DNA of 64,000 nucleotides. It comes from Solirubrobacter soli DSM 22325 (GTDB lineage: Bacteria; Actinomycetota; Thermoleophilia; Solirubrobacterales; Solirubrobacteraceae). Positions within the stretch are counted from its first letter, which is position 1; each line of letters starts with the position of its first letter. Of this stretch, positions 1-8,006 are shown in pieces. The notes below the pieces were generated by a model that had not been told where the DNA came from, made no database searches, and saw nothing but the letters and a program-made list of their open reading frames with translations. Location of the stretch: the NCBI RefSeq assembly GCF_000423665.1, contig NZ_AUIK01000026.1:1-64000 (forward strand), written 5' to 3'. A program made the translations under genes and the position numbers.

Positions 1-120
1 GTCATCGAGCCGCCGCGCGAGCTTCCCCCAATGGCTCTGAAGCTGCCGCGTCGTGGCGTGGAGCTCGCGGTACGCGCGATGCTCGGCCGCGTAGAGACCG
101 TTCGGCGTGAGCTCGGACAT
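1..120 (-). CDS. N-terminus of an unidentified protein (partial, runs off the left edge)
   Basis: The minus strand is open from an ATG at 120 to the window edge, giving 40 residues that begin MSELTPNGLYAAEHRAYREL. About 35 of the 40 codons end in G or C, as in the neighbouring genes, which supports coding. The two overlapping plus-strand frames are arginine/alanine-rich translations of a repeat. I see no clear Shine-Dalgarno sequence. I do not recognise the family from this fragment; the residues look like a charged amphipathic helix. Confidence 0.45.
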   Translation of the reverse strand, partial: MSELTPNGLYAAEHRAYRELHATTRQLQSHWGKLARRLDD

Positions 121-190
121 GCCGGCCAGGCTACCCGGCGGCGCGGGGCGAGCGGCGGGGGGCCGCGGGGAGAGCGCCGCGGCGCGGCCC

Positions 191-334
191 CGCGGAGCGG
201 CGCGGGCGCGCGGAGCGGCGCGGGCGCGCGGAGCGGCGCGGCCCCGCGGAGCGGCGCGGGCGCGCGGAGCGGCGCGGCCCCGCCGAGCGGCGCGGCCCCG
301 CCGAGCGGCGCGGGCGCGCGGAGCGGGGCGAGCG
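191..334. repeat. 18-bp GC-only minisatellite, eight units
   Basis: Eight head-to-tail units of 18 bp, consensus cgcggagcggcgcgggcg, with units alternating between ...gggcg and ...ggccc ends. The array fills most of the 275-bp gap between two minus-strand genes (121-395). Because 18 is a multiple of three, all frames stay open and give spurious Arg-Gly-Ala peptides. I see no promoter or other gene in the gap. Confidence 0.85.
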
Positions 335-395
335 GCGTGGCGCGGCGCGGGCGCGCGGGGGGGCGCGGACCCGCGCGGGGCGCGCCGGCGCGGCG

Positions 396-1556
396 TCAGA
401 GCGCCGCGGCGAGCGGCGTGCGCGCGAGCCGCTCGCCGAGGGTGGCCAGGCGCTCGACCGGCTCGGCGCTGAAGACGAAGCGCACGTAGCGGGCGGCGAC
501 TTCGGCGCCCCAGCCGGTCATGCCGGTCGCGGCGACGCCCGCCTCGAGCATCGCCGCCGAGGCCGTCGCCGGGTCGGCGCCGAGGGCGGCGACGTCGAGC
601 AGCAGCGACCAGCCGCCCGCGGGGCGCACCAACGGCCAGCCGGGCAGCGCGGCGAGGATCGCGTCGCGGCGGCGCTCGAGCTCGGCCACCGCCTCACCCA
701 CGTGGCCCTGCGGCCCGCGCAGCACCGCCTCGGCGGCCCGCCGCGCCACGGAGACGTTGCCGGTGGTGTTGTACGTGTGGACCCAGCCGGCGTCGCCGAC
801 CACGGAGGCCGGCCCCGCGATCCAGCCCACGCGCCAGCCGATCATCCGGTACGCCTTCGACATCGAGCCCACCAGCACCGTGCGCTCGTCCATCCCGGGG
901 ACGTCGAGCGGGCCGGCCGGCGCGCGGCCGTCGAAGAGCAGCGCCTCCATTGCCGCGTCGTAGACCAGAAACAGGTCATGACGCTGACAAAGCGACGCGA
1001 CAAAGGTCCAATCGTCGGCGTCGAGCACGCAGCCGGACGGCATCGACGGGCTCATCAGCAGCAGCGCGACGGTGCGATCGGTCACGGCCGCGGCCAACCC
1101 CACACGGTCGAGCCGCCACTCGCCGTCGACCACCGAGAGCGGCGCGAAGGTGGGCACGCCGCCGGCGAGCCGCACGCGGTTGACCAGGCCGGCATAGATC
1201 GGGTCGGTCATCAGGACCTCGTCGCCCGGGTCGACCGTCGCGAGGAGCACGTCGAGCACGCCCTCGGTCCCGCCGCACGTCACCACGATCTCAGACACCG
1301 GGTCATAGACGCGGCCGTGCCGCAGGGCGACGTGCGAGGAGATCGCGTCGCGCAGCCCGAGGTCGCCGGTGAACGGCAGCCACGAGTTCGAGACCGGGTC
1401 CTCCAACGCCGAACGCGTCACCGACACCGCTTCTGGCGGCAATCCCAAATCGGTGTCGAGGTTCTCCAACCGCAGGACGTCGGCGTCGAGGACCGCAGCC
1501 GCCACCCGGTCGATGCCGAAGCCGGCGATGCCCTCCATCCGTGCCGCGCGTTTCAT
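396..1556 (-). CDS. Class I/II pyridoxal-phosphate aminotransferase
   Basis: This 386-residue protein has the fold-type I aminotransferase pattern. There is a substrate-binding N-terminal part (VTCGGTEGVLDVLL, then DEVLMTDPIYAGL) and a Schiff-base lysine in SMSKAYRMIGWRVGW near residue 230. The usual NPxNPTG loop reads SPSMPSG and the YDEAY stretch reads YDAAM, so it is a diverged member whose substrate I cannot name. The ATG at 1556 overlaps the stop of the upstream XRE-cupin gene (ATGA), so the two are co-translated. The regulator probably controls use of the same amino compound. An in-frame extension upstream of 1556 is a shadow of the regulator gene. Confidence 0.85.
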   Translation of the reverse strand: MKRAARMEGIAGFGIDRVAAAVLDADVLRLENLDTDLGLPPEAVSVTRSALEDPVSNSWLPFTGDLGLRDAISSHVALRHGRVYDPVSEIVVTCGGTEGVLDVLLATVDPGDEVLMTDPIYAGLVNRVRLAGGVPTFAPLSVVDGEWRLDRVGLAAAVTDRTVALLLMSPSMPSGCVLDADDWTFVASLCQRHDLFLVYDAAMEALLFDGRAPAGPLDVPGMDERTVLVGSMSKAYRMIGWRVGWIAGPASVVGDAGWVHTYNTTGNVSVARRAAEAVLRGPQGHVGEAVAELERRRDAILAALPGWPLVRPAGGWSLLLDVAALGADPATASAAMLEAGVAATGMTGWGAEVAARYVRFVFSAEPVERLATLGERLARTPLAAAL

Positions 1557-2065
1557 CGCACACCCCTTCCGGGCGTCAGGATCAACAGGGTTCCGGCGGC
1601 CTCGCCGTCGTAGACGTGTGGGACCGCGCCGGAGTACGTCGCGTAGTCGCCCGGCCCGAGCGAGACGGGCGCGTCGAGCGGCCCGGCCAGAAGCCGCCCG
1701 CTCACCACGTGCAGCCGCTCCTCGACCCCGAACGGGTGCGGTTGCGCCTCGCGCCGCCCGTGGACGCGGATCGCGTAGAGCTCCCCCAGCCAGCCCGGCC
1801 GGTCGATCCGCTCGAGCAGTTCGGCCGAGAGCGCCTCGCCCGACACGTGCGCGCCGGCGCCCGCCCGCACCACCGACACCGGCGGCGCCGGAGCGACGAG
1901 CAACTCGGCGAGCGGGACGCCGAGCGCGTCCGCGAGCGCGTACAAGGTCTCGAGCGTCGGGTTCCCCTCGCCGCGCTCGAGCGCCGCGATCGTGTTCCGC
2001 GTCACGCCCGAGCGCCGCGACAGCTCGAGCACCGACATGTCTCCACGCAACGCAGCCAGCCGCAT
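1553..2065 (-). CDS. XRE-family transcriptional regulator with C-terminal cupin
   Basis: This protein has 170 residues. An N-terminal helix-turn-helix (about residues 1-55, with the LSRRSGVTRNTIAALERGEG core of XRE proteins) is followed by a cupin barrel (about residues 95-165, with HPFGVEERLHVVSGRL and GDYATYSGAVPHVY). This HTH-cupin layout is common in one-component regulators of amino acid or polyamine metabolism, where the cupin senses the ligand. Its stop overlaps the start of the aminotransferase gene by four bases, so the two form an operon and the regulator may control it. The ligand is unknown. Confidence 0.88.
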   Translation of the reverse strand: MRLAALRGDMSVLELSRRSGVTRNTIAALERGEGNPTLETLYALADALGVPLAELLVAPAPPVSVVRAGAGAHVSGEALSAELLERIDRPGWLGELYAIRVHGRREAQPHPFGVEERLHVVSGRLLAGPLDAPVSLGPGDYATYSGAVPHVYDGEAAGTLLILTPGRGVR

Positions 2066-2093
2066 GACTGCGCATCATAAACAGCAGAAACTG

Positions 2094-2492
2094 CTACTTC
2101 AAAGAAGCAATGCGCCAGGAGTCGTTCACGCGCACCAGCTGCAGCGTGTCCCGCGACGGCTCCTCGCCCTCCGCGGAGGACTGGACGTCGGCGGTGGCGG
2201 CGTCGCCGTTGACGCGGATGGTCCCGATCGTCAGCTTCGGCGAGGACACGTCGCCGAGCCCCTGCTTGAGGGCGAGCTCGCACGGGAGCCCCGTGGACTC
2301 GACCTCTGAGACGAGCTTCGGCGCCAGCAGGTCGTCGCAGAGCCGCTGATAGTCCTTGGCCGCGGAGGCCTGCCCGAAGGCCTCGACGACGTCGTGCACG
2401 CGCTGGGTGTCGGACGGTCCGTCGCCGCAGCCGCTCAAGACGCCGGAAACGGCCAAAACAGCGACGATCGGGCGGCGCACGGGGCGGAGCAT
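2094..2492 (-). CDS. Small putative lipoprotein
   Basis: This protein has 132 residues if started at the second ATG (2492). It has a basic N-terminus, a hydrophobic stretch and a lipobox (VLSGC), so it is predicted to be exported and lipid-anchored. The mature part resembles small NTF2/DUF4878-like actinobacterial lipoproteins: an N-terminal helix (VHDVVEAFGQASAAKDYQRLCDDL), two cysteines, and a C-terminal strand ending LVRVNDSWRIASLK. It is divergent from the gene at 2506. An ATG at 2507 would overlap that gene's start, so I prefer the inner one. The region between (TAGAAT at 2492-2497) suggests leaderless transcripts. Function unknown. Confidence 0.75.
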   Translation of the reverse strand: MLRPVRRPIVAVLAVSGVLSGCGDGPSDTQRVHDVVEAFGQASAAKDYQRLCDDLLAPKLVSEVESTGLPCELALKQGLGDVSSPKLTIGTIRVNGDAATADVQSSAEGEEPSRDTLQLVRVNDSWRIASLK

Positions 2493-2505
2493 AGAATGGC
2501 TCGCC

Positions 2506-3072
2506 ATGTCGACTGCAGGACCGATCCGTTCCTGGCTGCGTTGCTATCGCTGCTGGTCCCAGGACCTCGAGGTCCAGGTCCACTACGAGGGCATCCACCG
2601 CATCGATCCCGTGACCGGCAAGCGCGCCGATGTCGTGGACGAGCTGCAGGAGGCCGTCGTCCAGTGCCTGGACTGCATGCACGATCAGCCGCACCTGATC
2701 TTCCACAACGACCGCATCGAACCCGTCGAGGACCGGTGGGAGCGGATGGTCGTTGGAACGCCGTGGGTCGCGTCCTGCACGGTGACCGTCGACGCCGAGT
2801 CGGTCGAGACCTGCTCCGGCCCCGAGGCCGCGGACGCCCTGGCCTACGCCGCCTTCGGCGACCACGGCACGCGCGAGTTCTTCACCCACGTGCGCTTCCA
2901 CAAGCACGAGGAGGAGCAGATCGTCGTCCATCTGCTGGTCGAGCTCTACGCGCGGTCCAGCGAGGAGGCCACGGGCGTGCTCGAGGAGGCCGCCCGCGGC
3001 GAGCTGACGATCACGTCGCTGGCCGAGGAGTCGCGCCCGCCCGCGTCGACCGGCGGCGACCACCCGCACTAA
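2506..3072 (+). CDS. Unidentified protein with two CxxC pairs (zinc-ribbon-like)
   Basis: This protein has 188 residues and no signal peptide. Two CxxC pairs, C13-C16 (RCYRCW) and C54-C57 (QCLDCMH), are spaced as in a zinc ribbon or rubredoxin-like knuckle. The rest is acidic, with a histidine-rich stretch (HVRFHKHEEEQ) before a helical C-terminus. I do not recognise a family. The start is the ATG at 2506, just beyond a TAGAAT motif, which fits a leaderless or short-leader mRNA. The frame is open further upstream, but that part is antisense to the lipoprotein. Confidence 0.7.
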   Translation: MSTAGPIRSWLRCYRCWSQDLEVQVHYEGIHRIDPVTGKRADVVDELQEAVVQCLDCMHDQPHLIFHNDRIEPVEDRWERMVVGTPWVASCTVTVDAESVETCSGPEAADALAYAAFGDHGTREFFTHVRFHKHEEEQIVVHLLVELYARSSEEATGVLEEAARGELTITSLAEESRPPASTGGDHPH

Positions 3073-3128
3073 CGGCTTCCCGAAACCCCCTATCGCACGG
3101 CACCCCGGTCCGTTAAGGTCGGCCGAGG

Positions 3129-4703
3129 ATGAGCCGTGAGCATGAAGCGGCTGAGAGCGTCGCCGAGACCGCGGCGCCCGCAGCACAGGCCGCAGCCCCC
3201 GCCCTCGACGTTCCGCAGCGCCTGCTCGCGCTGCAGCGCAAGGTCGGCAATGCGCAGTTCGGCCGCATGGTCGCGCGCTGGGCACAGGCCGAAGGTCGCA
3301 CGCTCGCCCGCGACGATCTGCCCTCCGCCGCCGAGATCAAGGAGGCCGAGGACTGGGCGGCGAAGGGCCCGTTCGCGGAGAAGGACCTCACGCCCGGGGT
3401 CGGCGGCGCCGGCCTCAACAACGCGCCCGGCGGCTTCGACGCCTCGTATGACCCGAGCAAGGACGAGCTGACGATCACGATGCGCTGCGCCGTGCAGTGG
3501 GTGGACGGCATCGACAAGGACGGCAAGGCCGCCAAGGGCCTCGAGAAACAGCTCGAGAAGATCAAGAAGCTGCCGACCGAGGCGCAGCGCCAGGAGCGGC
3601 TCGCGCTGTTCCGTTGGCCCGAGGCCAAGACCGCGATCGACAAGACGAACTTCATGAGCGGCGTCGAGACCACGATCGAGCCGTTCTGGAGCGGCAACCA
3701 TCAGTTCTTCCTGCGCAAGAAGGGCTGGAGCTGGCTCGGCGCCAACGTCAAGGTCGACATCCAGATCAAGGACAAGGAGGACATGACCGACCAGCACTTG
3801 CTGATCAAGCCGGTCAAGGTCCCGCCGGACGTCAGCCTCGGCGCCAACGTCGAACCGGGGCAGGCGACCAACGCGCGCGACCAGGTCATGAACGTCACGA
3901 GCAACATCGGGGCCGAGGGCAGCTTCCTCAATCACAAGGTGACGTTCGCGGTCAACTCGTCGGCGATCGTCGGCGACCAGGCGACCAAGCTCGAGAACGT
4001 CGTCAAGACCTTCAAGGGCGCCGAGACGAGCCCCGGCGTCGCCGACGCGCGCAGCATCCAGACCCCGGTCGTGCTGACCGGCCGCGCCTCCGCGACCGGC
4101 GACCCGGCCCATAACCAGGAGCTCTCCGAGCAGCGTGCCGCCGCCGTCGAGGCCTTCATGAAGGCCAAGGGCTTCGTCAACGTCGAGAAGCGCGTGTCCG
4201 GCTCCGGCGTGGGCGACACCACCGCCACCGGCGGCGAGAACGAGAACGACCGGCGCGTCGACATCGTGATCGGCTCGGGCGGGAACCAGAACACGCTCCA
4301 GCACGAGTTCGGCCACGCGTTCGGCCTCGGCGACGAGTACGCGAACACGCCGCTCGTCAGCTCCGGGCTCGGCCGCGACACGGGCACGCCGCAGATGGGC
4401 GACGACGCCACCCACGACAACCTCGTCAAGAACATGGTCGACGCGGGCGGCCACCCGCTCGCGGGCGCGGTCTGCGAGCCCACGGACTCGATCATGTCGG
4501 TCGGCAACGTCGTCCGCCCGCAGCACTACGCGACCTTCCACGCCGCCTTGACCCAGATCACCAAGCAGAGCCCGTGGGCGCTCGGCCCGGCGACCGGCAA
4601 GAACGAGGCGCTCCCCGGCGCCGCCGCGCCCGGTACCGGCGCGGGCGAGCCGGCGGGCGAGACCCCGGTGCCCGCCAAAGAGGGCGATCCTGTCGTCGTG
4701 TGA
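3129..4703 (+). CDS. OmpA-like domain plus zincin metallopeptidase, eCIS-cargo-like N-terminus
   Basis: This protein has 524 residues and no signal peptide. The N-terminus carries LLALQRKVGNAQFGRM (about residues 31-47). This resembles the LQRxxGNxAV segment found in many proteins linked to extracellular contractile injection systems and DUF4157-type toxins. An OmpA-like module follows at about residues 300-385 (VTFAVNSSAIV, then LSEQRAAAVEAFMKAKG, ending NDRRVDIVI). Directly after it is HEFGHAFGLGDE at about 392-403, an HExxHxxGxxD metal-binding active site. The C-terminal tail is Pro/Ala/Gly-rich. Its stop overlaps the GTG of the next gene, a lipoprotein. The domain calls are from motifs; the cargo idea is inference, since no injection-system genes lie nearby. 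Confidence 0.8.
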   Translation: MSREHEAAESVAETAAPAAQAAAPALDVPQRLLALQRKVGNAQFGRMVARWAQAEGRTLARDDLPSAAEIKEAEDWAAKGPFAEKDLTPGVGGAGLNNAPGGFDASYDPSKDELTITMRCAVQWVDGIDKDGKAAKGLEKQLEKIKKLPTEAQRQERLALFRWPEAKTAIDKTNFMSGVETTIEPFWSGNHQFFLRKKGWSWLGANVKVDIQIKDKEDMTDQHLLIKPVKVPPDVSLGANVEPGQATNARDQVMNVTSNIGAEGSFLNHKVTFAVNSSAIVGDQATKLENVVKTFKGAETSPGVADARSIQTPVVLTGRASATGDPAHNQELSEQRAAAVEAFMKAKGFVNVEKRVSGSGVGDTTATGGENENDRRVDIVIGSGGNQNTLQHEFGHAFGLGDEYANTPLVSSGLGRDTGTPQMGDDATHDNLVKNMVDAGGHPLAGAVCEPTDSIMSVGNVVRPQHYATFHAALTQITKQSPWALGPATGKNEALPGAAAPGTGAGEPAGETPVPAKEGDPVVV

Positions 4704-5455
4704 GGCTCCTATGCGTCCTGCTCGCGTTCGTGGCGATGGCCTGCGGTGCTGAGGAGCGACCCGTGACCGAGACCAACGGCAAAGGCACCGACCTGCTGCT
4801 CTCCTACGAGGCGGGCAACCACCTGCACCACTACGGCGGCCGCGTCTACATGGACGGCCGCTACGAGCTGCGCGACGACGACGATCCCGAATGGACCGCG
4901 TACGACCCGTTCACGCAGGAGCAGGTCGCCGAGATCGAGAAGGCGATCGACGCCCTCGACGTCCCCGACCACATCACCGGCGACCGTCCGCCCGACGCCG
5001 CCACGGCGACGTTCGTGCTCAAGGGGCGCACCGTGAAGGTCGACGAGTGGCCGAAGGCCGCGCCGCAGCTCGCCGAGCTGCTCGACAAGATCGCCGAGCT
5101 GCGCAAGGTTCCCGCGTTGCCGAGCACCTGGCGGCTGTGGAGCAAGGGCGAGGTCGTGACGCTCGAGGCGCGCTGCGACATCGGCGAGGTGCAGGCGCTG
5201 AGCGCGCTGCGCGACGCGCTGTTCATGCCCGACGCGAGCGCCGCGCGCCCCGCCGCCGACGACCCGCCGGAGGGCACGCCGCTGGTCTCGGTGGACTTCG
5301 GCGAGGAGCTGCTCGAGATCTACGCCGACGGCCGCCGCGTCGACCGCGCGAACGGGCAGGAGACCGAGAAGCAGGTCGGCGCGGACCGCGTGAACGCGAT
5401 CCGCGCCGCCTTGGCGCACACCGACTGGGCGAAGCTGCCTAGCCGGCTTTGCTGA
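4700..5455 (+). CDS. Putative lipoprotein coupled to the zincin gene
   Basis: This protein has 251 residues from a GTG at 4700 that overlaps the upstream TGA (GTGA). The first 20 residues form a signal peptide with lipobox VAMAC, so it should be exported and lipidated. Two similar halves can be read. Each has a strand-rich part (LLLSYEAGNHLHHYGGRVYM; LVSVDFGEELLEIYADGRRV) and a helix with a V/I-A-x-I pattern (QEQVAEIEKAIDALDVPD; ADRVNAIRAALAHTDW), which suggests an internal duplication. Function is unknown. The coupling suggests it works with the OmpA/zincin protein, perhaps as its partner at the membrane. Its end overlaps the convergent gene by 17 bp. Confidence 0.78.
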   Translation: MRLLCVLLAFVAMACGAEERPVTETNGKGTDLLLSYEAGNHLHHYGGRVYMDGRYELRDDDDPEWTAYDPFTQEQVAEIEKAIDALDVPDHITGDRPPDAATATFVLKGRTVKVDEWPKAAPQLAELLDKIAELRKVPALPSTWRLWSKGEVVTLEARCDIGEVQALSALRDALFMPDASAARPAADDPPEGTPLVSVDFGEELLEIYADGRRVDRANGQETEKQVGADRVNAIRAALAHTDWAKLPSRLC

Positions 5456-8006
5456 TCCGCACGGTCTCCACGTTTCCGAACGTGTCGATCGACCAGTAGC
5501 GGACCTTCGTCCCCCGACGAACCTTCAATGCGCGCTTGTACGACTTGGTCTTCGCGCGCCCGACCTTGACCATCGTCACCGCCACACCGGAGGCGTCGCT
5601 GGCCTTCAGCGTCAGCCGGCCTCGCCGGTACTTCGCCACGGTCCGCGGCGCCTTGCGGTCCGCCGCGCGGCCCGCGACGGGCGCGGTGGCCTTCGCCCCG
5701 TCGGCGGTGACCTCGACCGGGCCGTCGTAGACGCGCGCCTCGCCCCGCTTGCCCTCGCCGGTGATCGGCGTGACCTGCAGGCTGCCTTCACCTTCGCTGT
5801 GCACGACGACGGGCTGGTTGGTGATGAACGTCAGGCGGCCGGCGTCGTGCATGACCTCGATCAGGCCCGCACGCTCGGCCTCGTCGACCGTCATGCGCGC
5901 CGGAGCCTGCGCGGCGTGCGCCTTCACGCTCGCGGCGCCCGCGCTCGCGATCTTCGACAGCCACAGCGAACGCTCGTCCTCCTTGCCGGTCTTGACGAAC
6001 TCGCTCGCGGCGATCGAGCACGGCTGGCGCTTGAGCGTGTCGCCGTCGACGACCGGGTCGGCGCCGGTGGCGACGAAGGGCGTGACCGCGTCCTGGAGCT
6101 TGGCGTCCTCCATCTCGCCCATGTGCGGGATCCCGCAGAAGTTGTACGTCGGGACGTCGTCGCCCAGCTGGTCGTCGCCGGCCTTGGCCGACTGGCGCTG
6201 GGAGAACAGCGGGACGGTGCCGTCCCCGTTGATCCACGAGTACTGCACGGCCTTGCTGTCCGAGTAGGCGCGGACGTGACCGAGCGTGCCGAGCCCCGAG
6301 CCGATGAACGTGCGCCAGTCGACCCCGTTCTTGCGACTGAAGCCGTCGATGTGCTGCTCGTGATTGCCCGCCACGTCAGCGGCGATCTTCGCGTTGCCCT
6401 TGAAGGCGCGGATCGCGTCGACGACCTCGGTCACGCTCTTGACGGGCTTGTCGTCGACCTCGAGCCAGTTGCGCAGCACGGGCGGCGCGCCGTCGAACCA
6501 GGCCTTCGGCGGGATCAGGTAATAGAGCCCCGTCAGGTTGTGCGTGAACGCGCCGAAGATCTCGGGCTTGGTGGTGCTGTCGATCGGGCCGCCCGCCGGG
6601 GACTCGTAGCCGTAGGCCAGCGCGAACCACGCCTTCGGCGCGCCCCACCACGGGGACCCGAAGTTCGCCACGCGCGTGATCTTGCGCGCCCGCTGCGGGT
6701 CGTCGATGTACCAGCGTGTCAGCAGCCCGCCGTAGGAGTGGGAGACGATCGCCACGCGCTGCACGCCGTGCCGCGCCCTGACCGCGTCGATGAAGCGATC
6801 CAGCACTGCGATCGACTGATCCGGGCCCTTGCGGAAGTCCCAGCCGAACTCGTAGGCGCGCCCGGGCGCGATCCGCTGCAGCCAGGCCCAGGACTTGCCG
6901 TGGATGTTCGCCCAGTCCTTGAAGCCCGCGATGTTCTGGATCACGTGGCCGTTCGGCCCGGCGGTCCGCGCGCACTCGCTCGTCCCGGCCGGCGACTTGC
7001 CGTCGTCGGCCAGCGACATCTGGATCCAGCGGTCGCTGTTGAAGAGCGCCTGCGGCCACATGTTCCCGGTCCCGAACTGGCTCGTGCAGTCGATCTGCGA
7101 CGCGCCGAAGCCGGGCACGAGGATCACCGGCGTCTGCCCGCACAGTTCGGGCTGGGTCGCCTGCAGGCCGCACACCTCGGCGCTCGCCCCACCGCCGAAG
7201 ATCATGTCCTCGGCAGCGCGCTCGACGGCGTGGGGCGCCTGGTTCCAGTCGACCCACTTGCCCGCGCCGTGCGAGTAGCGGATCTTCGCGTCCTGGTTGT
7301 CGGAGCTGTCGGTCAGCAGGCCGTCGTGCGACGGCCCGCCGGCGCGGTAGATCGTCTTGTGCTCGGCGTCCATCGCGACCGCGGAGTCGGCGGGCACCAG
7401 CGTGTCCGCCTCCGAGCCGATCGCGGACCAGTCGGTGCCGCCCGCGCCCTGGGGGTTGCGGGCCAGGCCCTTCACCGTGTCGCTGCCAGGCGCCAGCTCC
7501 GCGCAGACCGCCCGGCTGCCGCATGCCGCGGCCAGCGCCGCGGAGCCCCCGTTGGGCGACCCCAGCGCGACGACGTCCTCCACCATGAGCTTCGGCTGCT
7601 GCGCCAGCGCCGAGCGCACGACGAGCCCGCCGCCGCCGTAGGCGACGATGTCGACCGGCTGCTTCTGCGACGTGTACGCCTGGTTGATCCAGGCGGCGAG
7701 CTTGGCGCCGAGCTGCGCGATCGAGTCGCCCCGCGCCGCCCCGACGAGCTCGCTGCAGCCGTCGGAGCCCGCGTAGAGCCCAAGGCCGATCAGCTGCCCG
7801 GTGAAGCCCACCTTCTGGCCGCCGACCGTCGTCGTGTACTCGTTGAAGTGCATCGTCATGTCGTCGAACGGCGAGCAGCTCGGGTCCGCCTGCTCCGGGC
7901 CGGGGACGAACAGGACCGGCTTGTTGAAGTCGTCCGTGCGGTCCGCCTGAGCGACGGACGGGACGATGGCGAGTGCCGCCAGGACGGCGATGAGCAGGCG
8001 CATCAC
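5439..8006 (-). CDS. Secreted LCAT-like acyltransferase/lipase with two hydrolase domains
   Basis: This protein has 855 residues with a signal peptide ending near VAQADR. Residues about 30-290 resemble an alpha/beta hydrolase (PVLFVPGPEQADPSC, VDIVAYGGGGLVVRSAL). The nucleophile elbow there reads AYGGGG and lacks serine, so this half is probably inactive. Residues about 295-680 form a second hydrolase domain (PVILVPGFGASQIDC) with the elbow VSHSYGGL near residue 417, plus FGSPWWGAP and GDGTVPLFSQR, as in lecithin:cholesterol acyltransferase-like proteins. The C-terminal 100 residues are a basic beta domain. It is the last gene of a four-gene operon; its ATG overlaps the upstream stop. Substrate unknown, probably a lipid or ester outside the cell. 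Confidence 0.82.
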   Translation of the reverse strand: MMRLLIAVLAALAIVPSVAQADRTDDFNKPVLFVPGPEQADPSCSPFDDMTMHFNEYTTTVGGQKVGFTGQLIGLGLYAGSDGCSELVGAARGDSIAQLGAKLAAWINQAYTSQKQPVDIVAYGGGGLVVRSALAQQPKLMVEDVVALGSPNGGSAALAAACGSRAVCAELAPGSDTVKGLARNPQGAGGTDWSAIGSEADTLVPADSAVAMDAEHKTIYRAGGPSHDGLLTDSSDNQDAKIRYSHGAGKWVDWNQAPHAVERAAEDMIFGGGASAEVCGLQATQPELCGQTPVILVPGFGASQIDCTSQFGTGNMWPQALFNSDRWIQMSLADDGKSPAGTSECARTAGPNGHVIQNIAGFKDWANIHGKSWAWLQRIAPGRAYEFGWDFRKGPDQSIAVLDRFIDAVRARHGVQRVAIVSHSYGGLLTRWYIDDPQRARKITRVANFGSPWWGAPKAWFALAYGYESPAGGPIDSTTKPEIFGAFTHNLTGLYYLIPPKAWFDGAPPVLRNWLEVDDKPVKSVTEVVDAIRAFKGNAKIAADVAGNHEQHIDGFSRKNGVDWRTFIGSGLGTLGHVRAYSDSKAVQYSWINGDGTVPLFSQRQSAKAGDDQLGDDVPTYNFCGIPHMGEMEDAKLQDAVTPFVATGADPVVDGDTLKRQPCSIAASEFVKTGKEDERSLWLSKIASAGAASVKAHAAQAPARMTVDEAERAGLIEVMHDAGRLTFITNQPVVVHSEGEGSLQVTPITGEGKRGEARVYDGPVEVTADGAKATAPVAGRAADRKAPRTVAKYRRGRLTLKASDASGVAVTMVKVGRAKTKSYKRALKVRRGTKVRYWSIDTFGNVETVRISKAG

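Noticed and set aside
31..489. Plus-strand Arg/Gly/Ala-rich reading frames (31-489 and 107-472)
   Set aside because: They are translations of the 18-bp GC repeat, open in all frames because the unit is a multiple of three, and they run antisense to real genes.
2002..3285. 427-residue minus-strand frame covering 2002-3285
   Set aside because: It runs antisense to the CxxC protein gene and in another frame through the lipoprotein gene; composition is shadow-like.
3129..4703. Complete extracellular contractile injection system
   Set aside because: There are no sheath, tube, baseplate or AAA ATPase genes nearby; only one cargo-like motif is seen.
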